Part shown: positions 16,847 through 25,791 of the stretch, in pieces | Layout: each line of letters opens with the position of its first letter | Numbering within the stretch: the stretch's first letter is position 1 | NCBI RefSeq assembly: GCF_004122095.1 | Contig: NZ_SAWZ01000004.1 | Location: 62,001-126,000, forward strand | Direction of reading: 5' to 3' | Source of the DNA: Pseudoxanthomonas composti | GTDB taxonomy: Bacteria; Pseudomonadota; Gammaproteobacteria; Xanthomonadales; Xanthomonadaceae | DNA length: 64,000 nucleotides | Notes under the pieces: generated by a model | The model's input: the letters and a program-made list of their open reading frames with translations, nothing else | Database searches by the model: none | What the model was told of the DNA's origin: nothing | Program-made: the position numbers and the translations under genes

Positions 16847-17644
16847 ATGAAGACGTTCGCAGGCCTGCTGGCCCTGCTGTTCTGCCTCGGCGCTACGCGC
16901 GCCACCGCGCATACGCCCTATCTCGCACCCACTACCTTCTCGCCGCAGCCCGGCCAGACCATCGCGGTCGATGCCGCCTTCGCCGAAGTGTTCTTCGTGC
17001 CCGAGGCCGCCTTCGACCACGCCGCGCTTTCCATCACCTCGCCCGACGGCGAACTCGCACCGCTACAGCGGGTGGTGACCCTGAAGACCCGGGTGGCGGC
17101 CGAACACACCTTGCCCAGGCTCGAAGGCACCTATCGCCTGGACAGTGGGCTGCGCCGCGGGGCGACCTTCCGGACATGGGAGATGGACGGCAAGCAGGTC
17201 ACCAGCCGTGATCCAGCCACGCCCATTCCCGCCGGTGCCAAGGTGCTGTCCAACTTCCAGGCGCTGACCCGGGCCGAGGCCTATGTCACCGTCGACACGC
17301 CGGACCGCCGGGTGCTGGCTGCACGTAGGCAAGGCCTGGAGCTGGTGGTGTCCACACATCCCAACGACCTGTACGTGGGCGAGACATTCGCGTTTTCCGT
17401 GCATGACGACGGCAAGCCGCTGGCTGGCCAGCGTGTGGAAATCACCGAAGCGGTATGGAGCTCCGACCGCAAGCCCGAGGTCGTGGTGCTGACCAGCGAC
17501 GCCCAGGGCCGTGTTGCGCTTGCGCTCGAGCGCGCTGGCACCTGGGTGGCGCTGGTCCGGCGCCGCACGCCGGCACCGGCCGGTGCGCCGGTGGCCGAGT
17601 ACAGCAACACCTACACGCTGACGTTCCGCGTGCTGGACCCCTGA
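16847..17644 (+). CDS. DUF4198 domain periplasmic protein
   Basis: 265 residues with a signal peptide, MKTFAGLLALLFCLGATRATA, leaving a mature N-terminus HTPYLAPTTFSPQPGQ. The His immediately after the cleavage site is a feature of DUF4198 proteins, which are often near metal or heme uptake systems and resemble NikK-type periplasmic components. The C-terminal half (THPNDLYVGETFAF...YTLTFRVLDP) is an Ig-like beta sandwich. The next gene starts 23 nt after its stop, so it shares an operon with the EF-hand gene and probably the TonB receptor. A role in delivering a metal or cofactor is inferred from context. Confidence 0.82.
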   Translation: MKTFAGLLALLFCLGATRATAHTPYLAPTTFSPQPGQTIAVDAAFAEVFFVPEAAFDHAALSITSPDGELAPLQRVVTLKTRVAAEHTLPRLEGTYRLDSGLRRGATFRTWEMDGKQVTSRDPATPIPAGAKVLSNFQALTRAEAYVTVDTPDRRVLAARRQGLELVVSTHPNDLYVGETFAFSVHDDGKPLAGQRVEITEAVWSSDRKPEVVVLTSDAQGRVALALERAGTWVALVRRRTPAPAGAPVAEYSNTYTLTFRVLDP

Positions 17645-17667
17645 TCTTCCCCACAACGGAGCCTCCC

Positions 17668-18576
17668 ATGAAGACCCGCCTGCTGGCAGGCGCGTGCCTG
17701 TGCGCGCTGCTTTCTCCGGTGCGGTGCAATGCCCAGCGCCCCGAGCCTCCCCGTCCCCTGGTCGGCGGACACGGGGAGGATGTCGAACGTTTCATCGCCC
17801 AGCACGACGACAACGGCGATGGACGCGTGCCCTGGAAGGAGTTCGACACCTTCCGTCGTGCGCGCTTTGATGCCACCGACGCCAATGGCGACGGCGTGCT
17901 GGATGAAGCCGAGTACGTGGCCGAGTTCGTCGCACGCACCGGCCAGCATCAGGCGCAGCAGCGGCAGCGCGAACTGGAGCAGACCGAGCTTCGGTTCAAG
18001 GCGGTGGACAGCGACGGCGATGGCAGGATCAGCCGGGGCGAGTTCGACACCAGCGGCGAGCGGTCCTGGGCGGATGGGCAGCGCGCGCTGGCCGCATTGG
18101 ACAACACCGGCGCATTCCCCGCGCGGGAGCGCGCCGCGCGCGGCAATCGCCGCGCCATGCCCAGCAGCCACAGCGCCGAGGGCTTCCTGGAGGTCTACGA
18201 CACCGATCAGGATGGCCTGGTCGACCGGGCCGAGTTCGACCGGGTGCGGCACGCGCAGTTCACGCGCGGCGACCTCGATGGCGACGGCGCGCTGTCGGCA
18301 CGAGAGTACGGCGACGAGTTCAAGGCGCGCCTGGATGCGCACCTGGCGGGTCTGCCCGTGGACGATGGTCGCCAGGCCCGCGTGCGCTTCGGCGTGCTGG
18401 ATACCGACCACGACGGCCGCATGACCTTCGAGGAATACCAGGTCTCTGGCAAGCGCACGTTCGATCGGGTCGATCGCAACCATGACGACGTGGTGGATCC
18501 GGCCGATGCCGCATTGCCGGCGCCACCGCGCGAGCCACGGCCAGCGCCTGCGGCCGGCACCACCGCAATGCCCTAG
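17668..18576 (+). CDS. Exported multi-EF-hand calcium-binding protein
   Basis: 302 residues with a signal peptide (MKTRLLAGACLCALLSPVRCNAQ). At least six 12-residue EF-hand loops are visible, in order: DDNGDGRVPWKE, DANGDGVLDEAE, DSDGDGRISRGE, DTDQDGLVDRAE, DLDGDGALSARE and DTDHDGRMTFEE. A seventh, DRNHDDVVDPAD, has lost the terminal Glu. The loops follow the DxDxDG...E pattern needed for Ca2+. The tail is Pro/Ala-rich. It sits between a DUF4198 gene and a TonB receptor gene, suggesting a calcium-dependent partner of that uptake system. The family has no defined function here. Confidence 0.85.
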   Translation: MKTRLLAGACLCALLSPVRCNAQRPEPPRPLVGGHGEDVERFIAQHDDNGDGRVPWKEFDTFRRARFDATDANGDGVLDEAEYVAEFVARTGQHQAQQRQRELEQTELRFKAVDSDGDGRISRGEFDTSGERSWADGQRALAALDNTGAFPARERAARGNRRAMPSSHSAEGFLEVYDTDQDGLVDRAEFDRVRHAQFTRGDLDGDGALSAREYGDEFKARLDAHLAGLPVDDGRQARVRFGVLDTDHDGRMTFEEYQVSGKRTFDRVDRNHDDVVDPADAALPAPPREPRPAPAAGTTAMP

Positions 18577-18588
18577 CAACACGGCAAT

Positions 18589-18603
18589 GCCCTGAGGCAG
18601 GGC
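18589..18603 (+). other. Short hairpin after the EF-hand gene
   Basis: GCCCTG-AGG-CAGGGC, 13 nt past the stop codon, without a U-tract. It could weakly separate the EF-hand gene from the receptor gene, which begins 222 bp later. Confidence 0.3.
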
Positions 18604-18798
18604 GGTCCTCACCAGGCCGGATCCAGCTGGCGGCGCGCGACGCAAGCGTGCGTCGCGCCCCTTCCTCAGTGTCGATCCCTGCGCCCATGGCAACGCCATG
18701 GGCAACCCCTTCCCGCTACCGCCACGTCCCGCGCCCGCTCGCGCCGCAGCCGGAACCGCCGCAAGGCGCAACTTTCCTTCTGACTGTGGAGTAATCCC

Positions 18799-21144
18799 AT
18801 GAAACGACCCCCATGCGTGCTGGCGATGGCCATCGCCTCGTGCATCGCCGTGCCCGCCCTGGCCATCACACCGGCCGAGTCCGACGCCCCGCAGACCCTG
18901 GACACCATCGCGGTGCGGGCCATGCGCGACAAGCAGCGTTCGGCCAACCAGAACGTGGTCCAGATGGACGCGGCGCAGCTGCAGCAGGAACAAGCCGAGA
19001 GCATGGAGGACATCGTCCGCTACGTACCGGGCGTGAGCATTGCCGACATGGGGCGCTTCGGCGAAAACGGCTTCAACATCCGCGGCATCGAAGGCGACCG
19101 CGTGGCCATGACCATCGATGGCCTGTCCATGGCCGAAGGCCTGGAGACCGCGCGCAGCTACGAATTCTTCCGCGCCGGCCGCGGCGGCGTGGATGTGGAT
19201 TCGCTCAAGCGCGTGGAGATCATCAAGGGCGCAGATTCCATCAGCGCCGGCAGCGGCGCCCTGGGCGGTGCGGTGGTGTTCACCACCAAGGATCCGTACG
19301 ACTACCTCAAGCCTCAGGGCAATGACACCCATCTCGGCTTCAAGGCCGGCTACACCGGCTACAACGACCAGGCGCTGGGCTCGGTGAGCTTGGCTAACCG
19401 CACCGGCCTGGTCGAGTCGATGCTCATCTACACGCGGCGCCAGGGACATCAGGCCGATGGCTGGTACGACACCACCGCGGTGCGAACCGGCAGCGCGCGT
19501 CGCACGCCCGACCCGATCGATCACGACAGCACCAATGTGCTGAGCAAGATCGACGTCGTGCTGGGCGATGCGCATCGCCTGGGCGTGGTCTACGAGCGCA
19601 ACCGCGTGGAGAACCTGGTGGAGAACCTGTCGCGTGTCAGCGCGCCGGGCTACATCGAGCGCTGGGGCGATGACCACAACGATCGCGACCGCTACGGCCT
19701 GCGCTACCTGTGGACCGCCCATGGCGCCGCGTTCGACACGCTGGAGCTGCAGGCCGACCGCCAGGACACCGAAAGCCGCGGCACCACGCGCATCGTGACC
19801 GGCTCGGGCATGTCCTCCACGCCCGCGACGGCCAATAGCAGCCGTTGCACGCTCGCCGCCACCTGCTGGCGCGCGGAGGACCGCGACACCGAACAGACCC
19901 TGGACCGGGTGGCCCTGGACCTGGACAAGCAGCTCCAGAGCGGCATCGCCCAGCACCGCCTGGCCTACGGGGCGGCCTGGCAGCGACGCCAGGTCGATTT
20001 CTCCGCCATCGATTACCGCTGGAACAACGTGGGCGCACTGGACACGGCCACGGTCGACCCCTCCCAGGTGCCCAGTACCGACGCGGACAACTGGAACCTG
20101 TTCCTGCGCGACCGCATCGGCCTGGACCAGGACAGGCTGCAGCTCACCCTGGGCGCGCGCTACGACCACTACCGCTATTCGCCGCGCCTGGACGCCAGCT
20201 TCGTCGATCCCACCGGCACGGTCCGCCAGGTCAGCTTCTCCGCGCCGACCTGGCAGGCCGGCATCAGCTATGCCTTCCTGCCAGAGCACACCGTGTGGTT
20301 CCAGGCCGGGCGCGGCTTCCGCGCGCCGACCACCGGCGAGATGTATGCCCCCACCAGCACCGCCGAACTGACCGTGGTGGGGACCGGGCAGACCGTCTCG
20401 GTGCCCACCCTCGCCGCCAATCCCGACCTGGACGCGGAGAAGAGCCTGAACCTGGAACTGGGCTGGCGCTGGGAGACGCCCAAGGTGCTGTTGGGCGTGT
20501 CGGTGTTCCGCGACCGCTACGACGACTTCATCGACACCCTGGCCACCACCGTTGACGCCGGCACCCAGTACCGCAGCTGCAGCCGTGGCGCGTGCACCGT
20601 GCGCAATGGCTACAGCGTTACCTCCACGGTCAACGTCGGCCAGGCCATCATCAAGGGCGTGGAACTGGAAGGCCTGTGGCGCCTGGACGAGCGCTGGCTG
20701 CTGCGCGGCGCCTGGACCCACAACCACGGCGAGCTGGACGATGGAACGCCGCTGAACGCCATCAACCCCGACCGCGGCGTCCTGGGGCTGAGCTGGCAGG
20801 GCCTGGACGACCGCGTGCGCATCACCGGCAACCTGAGCCATTCGCTGGCCAAGAAGCGTTCGGACGTGGCCGTGGCCGACGACGTCTTCGGCAGTACGCC
20901 CGAGCCGTTCCTGAGCGATGCCTACACCGTGTTCGATCTGTTCGGCAGCTACCGCATCAACGCACGCGTGCGCCTCAACGCCGGGGTCTACAACCTCTTC
21001 GATACGCGCTATTCCCAGTGGGCGCGGATCCGCAACGTGACCCGCGGCGATTTCTACCTGTACGGCTATGCCACCGATGAAGGCATCGGCCGTTACAGCG
21101 AGCCGGGTCGCAACCTGCGCATGACGGTCTACGTGACGTTCTGA
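18799..21144 (+). CDS. TonB-dependent receptor, heme/hemoglobin type
   Basis: 781 residues. A signal peptide (about 1-22) is followed by a TonB-box-like TLDTIAVRA, then the plug domain (about 45-175; DIVRYVPGVSIADMG, FNIRGIEGDRVAMTIDG, VEIIKGADSISAGSGALGGAV). The rest is the 22-stranded barrel ending in TVYVTF. It has FRAP at 507-510 and NPDL at 541-544, the pair that marks heme receptors, but no His between them, where heme receptors usually have one. Plug and barrel lengths are normal. It follows the DUF4198 and EF-hand genes. No Fur-like box was seen in the 222-bp leader. Heme or a metal complex is the best substrate guess. Confidence 0.85.
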   Translation: MKRPPCVLAMAIASCIAVPALAITPAESDAPQTLDTIAVRAMRDKQRSANQNVVQMDAAQLQQEQAESMEDIVRYVPGVSIADMGRFGENGFNIRGIEGDRVAMTIDGLSMAEGLETARSYEFFRAGRGGVDVDSLKRVEIIKGADSISAGSGALGGAVVFTTKDPYDYLKPQGNDTHLGFKAGYTGYNDQALGSVSLANRTGLVESMLIYTRRQGHQADGWYDTTAVRTGSARRTPDPIDHDSTNVLSKIDVVLGDAHRLGVVYERNRVENLVENLSRVSAPGYIERWGDDHNDRDRYGLRYLWTAHGAAFDTLELQADRQDTESRGTTRIVTGSGMSSTPATANSSRCTLAATCWRAEDRDTEQTLDRVALDLDKQLQSGIAQHRLAYGAAWQRRQVDFSAIDYRWNNVGALDTATVDPSQVPSTDADNWNLFLRDRIGLDQDRLQLTLGARYDHYRYSPRLDASFVDPTGTVRQVSFSAPTWQAGISYAFLPEHTVWFQAGRGFRAPTTGEMYAPTSTAELTVVGTGQTVSVPTLAANPDLDAEKSLNLELGWRWETPKVLLGVSVFRDRYDDFIDTLATTVDAGTQYRSCSRGACTVRNGYSVTSTVNVGQAIIKGVELEGLWRLDERWLLRGAWTHNHGELDDGTPLNAINPDRGVLGLSWQGLDDRVRITGNLSHSLAKKRSDVAVADDVFGSTPEPFLSDAYTVFDLFGSYRINARVRLNAGVYNLFDTRYSQWARIRNVTRGDFYLYGYATDEGIGRYSEPGRNLRMTVYVTF

Positions 21145-21254
21145 ATCCCCGACTTCGGCGGGTCATGGGCCGGGTGTGCACCGCGTCGCGGTGTGAAGGC
21201 AGCACCCGGCCGGTCTGCCAATGACGGGCCTGTCGCGCGATGGACCGCTGCTTG

Positions 21255-22370
21255 TCAGACAGCGCTGACCGAGGTCTGGATACGCCAGGCCGCGAATTCG
21301 GCTTCGAACTCGGCCAGGCCGATCAGACCGACGCAGGCATGCGCGCCGGTGGGCAAGGCCTCACCGCGCGCGAAGCGGCGCGCCAGCAGCACCGCCGCGA
21401 AACACGGAATCTCCGGGCCGTGCAGCATCGGCGCGGTCAGCTCCCAGCGCAGCGCCTGGTCGCTGCCATCGCGCAGGCCGCGCAGTTCCACCAGCATGCC
21501 GCCGCGGTCGGTGCCGAAGCGGTCGAACCAGCGCCCCGCGCGGGCGAACACCCGCGCCAGTGCGGCCATCGGCAGCGGCACGCCGCCGGCGCGAAGGCTC
21601 GCGATGACGGCAAGGCAGCGCTGCAGGAACGGCAGCTCCAGCGCGGCACGGAACTGCACGCTGCGCGCCCCCGGATAGCGCTGCACCAGCAGGTCGTGGT
21701 CGGGCACATCGCAGGGCGAGGCCAGCCGTGGCGCCAGCCGCGCGAAGCGCACCGGCTGCGGATCGGCCCAGCCGCGGGTGGGCTGCCAGCGGCCATCGCG
21801 CCAGCACTGGAACGGCTGCCCGCAATAGGACAGCACCGCGCGCACCGTGGCCATGCCCAGCGGCGTGGCCTGCGCCGGGGCGATCACCGTGGCGATCTCG
21901 TGCAATTCGGTGAACTGTGGCCTGAGCGCGTCGACCACGGCACTGGACAGTGCGGGCAAGGTGCTCGCGCCGGTGATGGCACTGCGTCCGGCCGCCCGCG
22001 CGGCGGCATCGAGCCGTGCGGGGAAATCGCGGACGAAGTCGCGACCATCGGCCAGGTCGATGTAATGCATGCCCGCCTGCAGGCAGGCGTGGGCGACCTC
22101 ATAGCCCTGGCCCTGGAAAGGCCCGGCGGTGTGCACCACCAGCTGCGCGCCGGTGGCACGCAGTTGTGCCGCCAGATCCTGTGCCCGAGTGTCCACGCGG
22201 GCGCAGATGATGCGTGCCAGGACCTGCGGGGACAGAACCGTCCTGGCCATGTCCGGGTGGCGCCCGGCCGCGATCACGTGGATACCCGGCCCATCGCTCA
22301 GTGCACGCACGATGCGTGCACCGAAGTGCCCATAGCCGCCCAGGACCAACACCCGCACCGCTGCATCCAT
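21255..22370 (-). CDS. Saccharopine dehydrogenase-like NAD(P)-binding protein
   Basis: 371 residues. It begins VRVLVLGGYGHFGARIVRAL (about 5-24), a Rossmann GxGxxG-type nucleotide fold. VVHTAGPFQGQGYEVAHACL and HYIDLADGRDFV match the saccharopine dehydrogenase/trans-acting enoyl reductase NAD-binding domain. No specific catalytic motif for lysine metabolism was seen, and family members act on varied substrates. It stands alone, convergent with the TonB receptor gene, and its start is only 54 bp from the M56 peptidase stop, so it could be co-transcribed from upstream. The function is unassigned. Confidence 0.82.
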   Translation of the reverse strand: MDAAVRVLVLGGYGHFGARIVRALSDGPGIHVIAAGRHPDMARTVLSPQVLARIICARVDTRAQDLAAQLRATGAQLVVHTAGPFQGQGYEVAHACLQAGMHYIDLADGRDFVRDFPARLDAAARAAGRSAITGASTLPALSSAVVDALRPQFTELHEIATVIAPAQATPLGMATVRAVLSYCGQPFQCWRDGRWQPTRGWADPQPVRFARLAPRLASPCDVPDHDLLVQRYPGARSVQFRAALELPFLQRCLAVIASLRAGGVPLPMAALARVFARAGRWFDRFGTDRGGMLVELRGLRDGSDQALRWELTAPMLHGPEIPCFAAVLLARRFARGEALPTGAHACVGLIGLAEFEAEFAAWRIQTSVSAV

Positions 22371-22424
22371 TCCGCGTTCCGCCGTTCTGCCTGGAACGAT
22401 GATGCGCGGCGATGCCGCCCTTGC

Positions 22425-24293
22425 TCAACCGTCGATGCGTTGGGCCAGCCCGCTCTGGATGGCTTGCTTGATCAGCGCGTTGGCCTCACGTTGCGCACGC
22501 TCGCTGGCCGCGGCCTGCTGCGCGCCCAGCTTGGCCTGCTGCTGGCCCAGCAGCGCCTGCTGTTTGGCCAGTGCCTCGATCTGCGCGCGCATGGCCGGGC
22601 TGTCCATCTCCGCGCGGACTTTCTCGGTCGCCCGGCGTGCGTCTTCCATGGCCTTCTTGGTGACCTGGTCGTCCAGTCCGGCCACGGCCAGATCAGCCTG
22701 GTGCGCGGCCAGTTCCGCCTCGCGTGCGGCCATCTCGCCGATGCGCGCACCCATCTCGCCCATGCGCTCGCCGATGCGGCCCTGCTGTTCGCCAAGGTCG
22801 CCCTGGCGCTCGCCAAGATCGCCCTGCGCCTTGCCGATCCGCGTGGTCTCGGCGTACAGGGCCTTGACGCGTGCCAGGGTGGCGGCGTCGCGGATCACAT
22901 AGCGGCTGCCATCGCGCCGCACCAGCAACACGCCCTTGCCGTCATCCAGCTGCTGGGCCCGGCGCAGATCGGCCATCGAGCCGACCATCACGCTTTCATC
23001 GCCCTGCAGCAGGACATAGCCGTCCCCGCTTCCATTGCCAGTCACATTGATCCTGGTCTGGCTCTTGATGCCCGGCGCGGGCGCCGGTGGCTTGGGCGGG
23101 GCCGGAGGCGCCGGCGGGGCGGGCGGCGGCGGCGGGAAGCTGCCGGCCTTCTTGGCCGGCCGCGCCGGTGTGGCCGGCAAGGCCGGCGGTGCAGGCATGT
23201 CGCCGGCGGCCTCGGGCGCGTCGGCGGCCCCCGCCGGCCTGGGCGCGGCGGCCGGGCGTGGCGCAGCGGCGGGTTTGGCCTCCGCAGCCGGAGTGGCCTG
23301 GGCGGGCGCTGCCGCCACCAAGCGCAGCGGGACGACGCCGGCCACGGCGACGCCGGCCAGGATCAGGACCGCGCCGATGCGCGGGAAGGTGTGCGTGTTC
23401 TGCAGCATGAGCAGTCTCCGTTTGAGGCTCAGATAGGAAGGTGAGGCGCTGGCCAGCCCGGCACCGGGCCGCGGGGCTACGCCCAGACGCACCAGCAGGC
23501 GCCCGTAGTCGCCACGGCAGTGGCGGTTGCCGGCCACGACCGCGGCATCGACCGCCGCCTCGCGGGCCACGCCGTACTCGCGCACGGCGTAGTGCAGCAG
23601 CGGGTGGAAGAAGGCCACATGCTGGGCCAGGGCTGGCAGCAGGCCCCACCACAGGTCGCGGCGACGCAGGTGGAGCAGTTCGTGGGTCAGCGCCATGTCC
23701 AGGTCGTCATCGCCGATGCGTGCGGCTTCGCGCGCCGGGAGCAGCAGCACCGGCCGCAGCACCCCGACCAACTGTGGCGAGGTGATCTGGGCGGACAAGC
23801 GCAGGCCCGGCGCGTTCGGCAGACCATGGGCCTCCGACGCCAGGCGCAGTGCGCCTGCCAGTGCGGCGTCCTGGCAGGGACGCGAGGCGCGCAGCACCGC
23901 GCGGCTGGCGCGCCAGGCCACGAAGGTGCGCAAGGCCATGACCGCAACGCCGGCCAGCCACAGCGCCAGCACCAGGGTCTGCCAGGCCGGGAGCGTCCAC
24001 CGTGGCGCGGATACCGGCGGCAGCACCAGCGGCGTGGCTGCGACCGCGACCTGGATCGAGGTCGGGGCCACCGCCTGGGCGACCGGCGCGGCGGGCAGCC
24101 AGGCCAGCTCCAGGGGCTCCAGCACCAGGCCGACCACCGCCTGCAGCGCCACCGTCCACCACAACCAGCACTGGGTGGAAGCGGGCAGGCGCGGCAGCGC
24201 GCGGCACAGCGCCCAGACCAGGGCCACCAGCAGGGCGGTCTGCATGCTGGTGGTGGCCAGTCGGGTCAGCAATTCCAGGGCGAAGGCTTCCAT
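22425..24293 (-). CDS. M56 (BlaR1-type) membrane metallopeptidase with heptad-repeat tail
   Basis: 622 residues. The N-terminal membrane part holds hydrophobic helices near 17-32, 43-60, 104-122 and 322-345. The zinc site is HELLH (204-208) with the third ligand Glu245 in YGVAREAAVDA, as in BlaR1/MecR1. There is no penicillin-binding sensor domain. Instead a Pro/Ala-rich linker (about 345-440) leads to a domain around YVLLQGDESVMVGSM and a long helix with seven-residue repeats (GDLGERQ, GDLGEQQ, GRIGERM, GEMGARI and so on, about 503-550). It lies 3 nt after the BlaI-like gene, so the two form an operon. The signal it senses is unknown. Confidence 0.87.
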   Translation of the reverse strand: MEAFALELLTRLATTSMQTALLVALVWALCRALPRLPASTQCWLWWTVALQAVVGLVLEPLELAWLPAAPVAQAVAPTSIQVAVAATPLVLPPVSAPRWTLPAWQTLVLALWLAGVAVMALRTFVAWRASRAVLRASRPCQDAALAGALRLASEAHGLPNAPGLRLSAQITSPQLVGVLRPVLLLPAREAARIGDDDLDMALTHELLHLRRRDLWWGLLPALAQHVAFFHPLLHYAVREYGVAREAAVDAAVVAGNRHCRGDYGRLLVRLGVAPRPGAGLASASPSYLSLKRRLLMLQNTHTFPRIGAVLILAGVAVAGVVPLRLVAAAPAQATPAAEAKPAAAPRPAAAPRPAGAADAPEAAGDMPAPPALPATPARPAKKAGSFPPPPPAPPAPPAPPKPPAPAPGIKSQTRINVTGNGSGDGYVLLQGDESVMVGSMADLRRAQQLDDGKGVLLVRRDGSRYVIRDAATLARVKALYAETTRIGKAQGDLGERQGDLGEQQGRIGERMGEMGARIGEMAAREAELAAHQADLAVAGLDDQVTKKAMEDARRATEKVRAEMDSPAMRAQIEALAKQQALLGQQQAKLGAQQAAASERAQREANALIKQAIQSGLAQRIDG

Positions 24294-24296
24294 GGC

Positions 24297-24683
24297 TCAG
24301 CCCTCCCTGCGCTGGGACTGCAGCTTGGCCACCAGGGCTTCCAGCTCGGCCAGCTCGTCGTCGCTGACCTCGGCGCGCTGGGACATCCAGGCCACGAAGG
24401 GCGACACCGAGCCCTGCAGGGTCCTTTCAACGAAGCTGCCGACCGCGCTGCTGACCACCTCGTCCTGGGCGGCGGTGGTGGCGTAGCGGTACACGCCATC
24501 GACCTGCTCCCGGCGCAGGTAAGCCTTGCCGCGCAGGCGCTCCATCATGGTCAGCACGGTCGAGCGTGCCAGTCCGCGGGCCTCGCCGAAGTCGGCCGCG
24601 ACCTCGCCGACCGAGGCGTCGCCGCGCTCGCCCACGTACTGCAGCAGTGCCAGTTCCTGATCTCCAATACTCTTGCGTCGCAT
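24297..24683 (-). CDS. BlaI/MecI/CopY family transcriptional repressor
   Basis: 128 residues. MRRKSIGDQELALLQYVGE begins the winged-helix domain; ARSTVLTMMERLRGKAYLRRE contains the recognition helix, and the C-terminal dimerisation and cleavage region follows. In BlaI the paired M56 peptidase triggers cleavage between the two domains. The start is fixed by a proper N-terminus and the operator position. It lies directly upstream of the M56 gene. The dyad at 24697-24741 lies 13 nt upstream of the start codon and overlaps a plausible promoter, so it probably represses its own operon. Confidence 0.9.
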   Translation of the reverse strand: MRRKSIGDQELALLQYVGERGDASVGEVAADFGEARGLARSTVLTMMERLRGKAYLRREQVDGVYRYATTAAQDEVVSSAVGSFVERTLQGSVSPFVAWMSQRAEVSDDELAELEALVAKLQSQRREG

Positions 24684-24696
24684 GTCCCGCGCTCCG

Positions 24697-24741
24697 TGAC
24701 TACATTTGTCGTCAAGGTATGAGTGACGACAAATGTAGTCA
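24697..24741 (-). promoter_or_regulatory. Perfect 18-bp dyad: double BlaI/CopY-type operator over a promoter
   Basis: TGACTACATTTGTCGTCA (24697-24714) is repeated inverted and perfect at 24724-24741, with a 9-nt spacer. Each arm is itself a near-palindrome, GACnACA-TT-TGTnGTC, close to the TACAnnTGTA boxes of the CopY/BlaI family. On the minus strand TTGACT (24742-24737), 17 nt and then TACCTT form a plausible -35/-10 pair within the dyad, ahead of the BlaI-like gene. Confidence 0.75.
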
Positions 24742-24905
24742 ATAGGCCGGAAGTCCCGTTCGTCGGCTCGTCGCCGGTCCCGCGTTCCGGCCTCGACGGT
24801 CCGGCCCTCCCGGCGGCCGCCCGGGCCGGCGCCTCGGTCATCGGCAGCGGCCGGTTCCTGTGGTAGAAATCCGGCTGGATTCTTCCCCTCGCAAAGGAGT
24901 GCGCG

Positions 24906-25241
24906 ATGCGCGTTGCCGTTCTTCCCTGCTGTCTGTTCTCCCTCGCCGCCCTGGCCGGCTGCGCCACCGGCTCCAAGACCAGCGAGGTCGCGCAGGTGCG
25001 CATGGTGTTCCCCGTGCAGGCGCCGGCCCGGCCGCAGTGCGATGCCAAGCCGCTGGAGCGCCTGGCGCTGACCGGGCAGGTGGCCTCCCAGGAACTGATC
25101 GACCAGGCCCTGCACGACAGCCGCGCCGCGCATGCGCGGGTGATGCGCGATGACCATGTCGCCGATGCCTCGATCAATCCGGCGCGCCTGAACCTGCGCG
25201 TGAGCGTGGACAACCGCATCATCAGCAGCAGCTGCGGCTGA
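24906..25241 (+). CDS. Small lipoprotein, I78 inhibitor-like (divergent)
   Basis: 111 residues. MRVAVLPCCLFSLAALAGCATG is a lipoprotein signal with lipobox LAGC. The mature part has a single Cys (PQCDAKPLERLALTGQ), then RAAHARVMRDDHVADASINPARLNLRVSVDNRIISSSCG. The RLN..V..., final 'CG' and 'ARV.R' spacing echo the I78 serine protease inhibitor family, but the GxxG/DyRpDRLN core is weakened. It is the first of three such small exported proteins between 24.9 and 27.5 kb. Target protease unknown. Confidence 0.6.
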   Translation: MRVAVLPCCLFSLAALAGCATGSKTSEVAQVRMVFPVQAPARPQCDAKPLERLALTGQVASQELIDQALHDSRAAHARVMRDDHVADASINPARLNLRVSVDNRIISSSCG

Positions 25242-25325
25242 CCGACCACCGCGCCCGGCCCTTCATGTGATCACCACATGAAAGCGCCGAAGCTGCCGCT
25301 CTCCCTTCATGCCGTGAGATCGCCC

Positions 25326-25643
25326 ATGCGCCTGTCCCTGTTCCGTGTGCTGCTGCCCGTCGCCGGCGTGCTGGCGCTGTCTTCCTGCGCCTCGGCGCCG
25401 CTGGCGTTCCAGCCGCTGGACGGCACGATTTCCGGCACCTGCCATGTGGACATGGTGCGCGGCGCGGTCGGCCTGTCCGCCTCGCAGCCCACCCTGGAGC
25501 GCATCCGCGTAGACAGCGACAGCCTGAAGCTGCTGGAGACCGATGGCCCGCTGGATGCCGCCGAAAGCGGCGGCGATACCGTGATGGTGCAGATCGGCGA
25601 GCAGAATCGCATCGGCGACATCCGCTGCGCGCAGTCGGTCTGA
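25326..25643 (+). CDS. Small lipoprotein, weakly I78-like
   Basis: 105 residues. MRLSLFRVLLPVAGVLALSSCAS gives lipobox LSSC. I moved the start in from 25278 because the shorter N-terminus is the proper signal. The mature domain GTCHVDMVRGAVGLSASQP...DTVMVQIGEQNRIGDIRCAQSV has the Cys-early/Cys-late layout of the neighbouring I78-like proteins but little of the core motif. It lies 84 nt after the preceding lipoprotein gene on the same strand, so the two may be co-transcribed. Identity is uncertain beyond 'small exported lipoprotein'. Confidence 0.5.
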   Translation: MRLSLFRVLLPVAGVLALSSCASAPLAFQPLDGTISGTCHVDMVRGAVGLSASQPTLERIRVDSDSLKLLETDGPLDAAESGGDTVMVQIGEQNRIGDIRCAQSV

Positions 25644-25791
25644 TCGCCGCATCACCCGCATCGCGCGCTGAGTGCGCGATGCGGTCGGCCCCTGCATCGG
25701 GCCTCAGCGCCTCGGTCGCGTCGCGCCTCGCCGACCGCTGCGACTGAAGAGAATCTTTGATAGCCCCCGAAAGCACTTGTGAGAGCACCTA

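Noticed and set aside
17611-20841. A 1076-codon minus-strand frame across the EF-hand and TonB receptor genes
   Set aside because: Antisense to genes with strong signatures; no motif of its own.
22425-24293. Call as a beta-lactam sensor BlaR1
   Set aside because: No penicillin-binding domain or SxxK motif follows the peptidase, and no beta-lactamase gene is adjacent.
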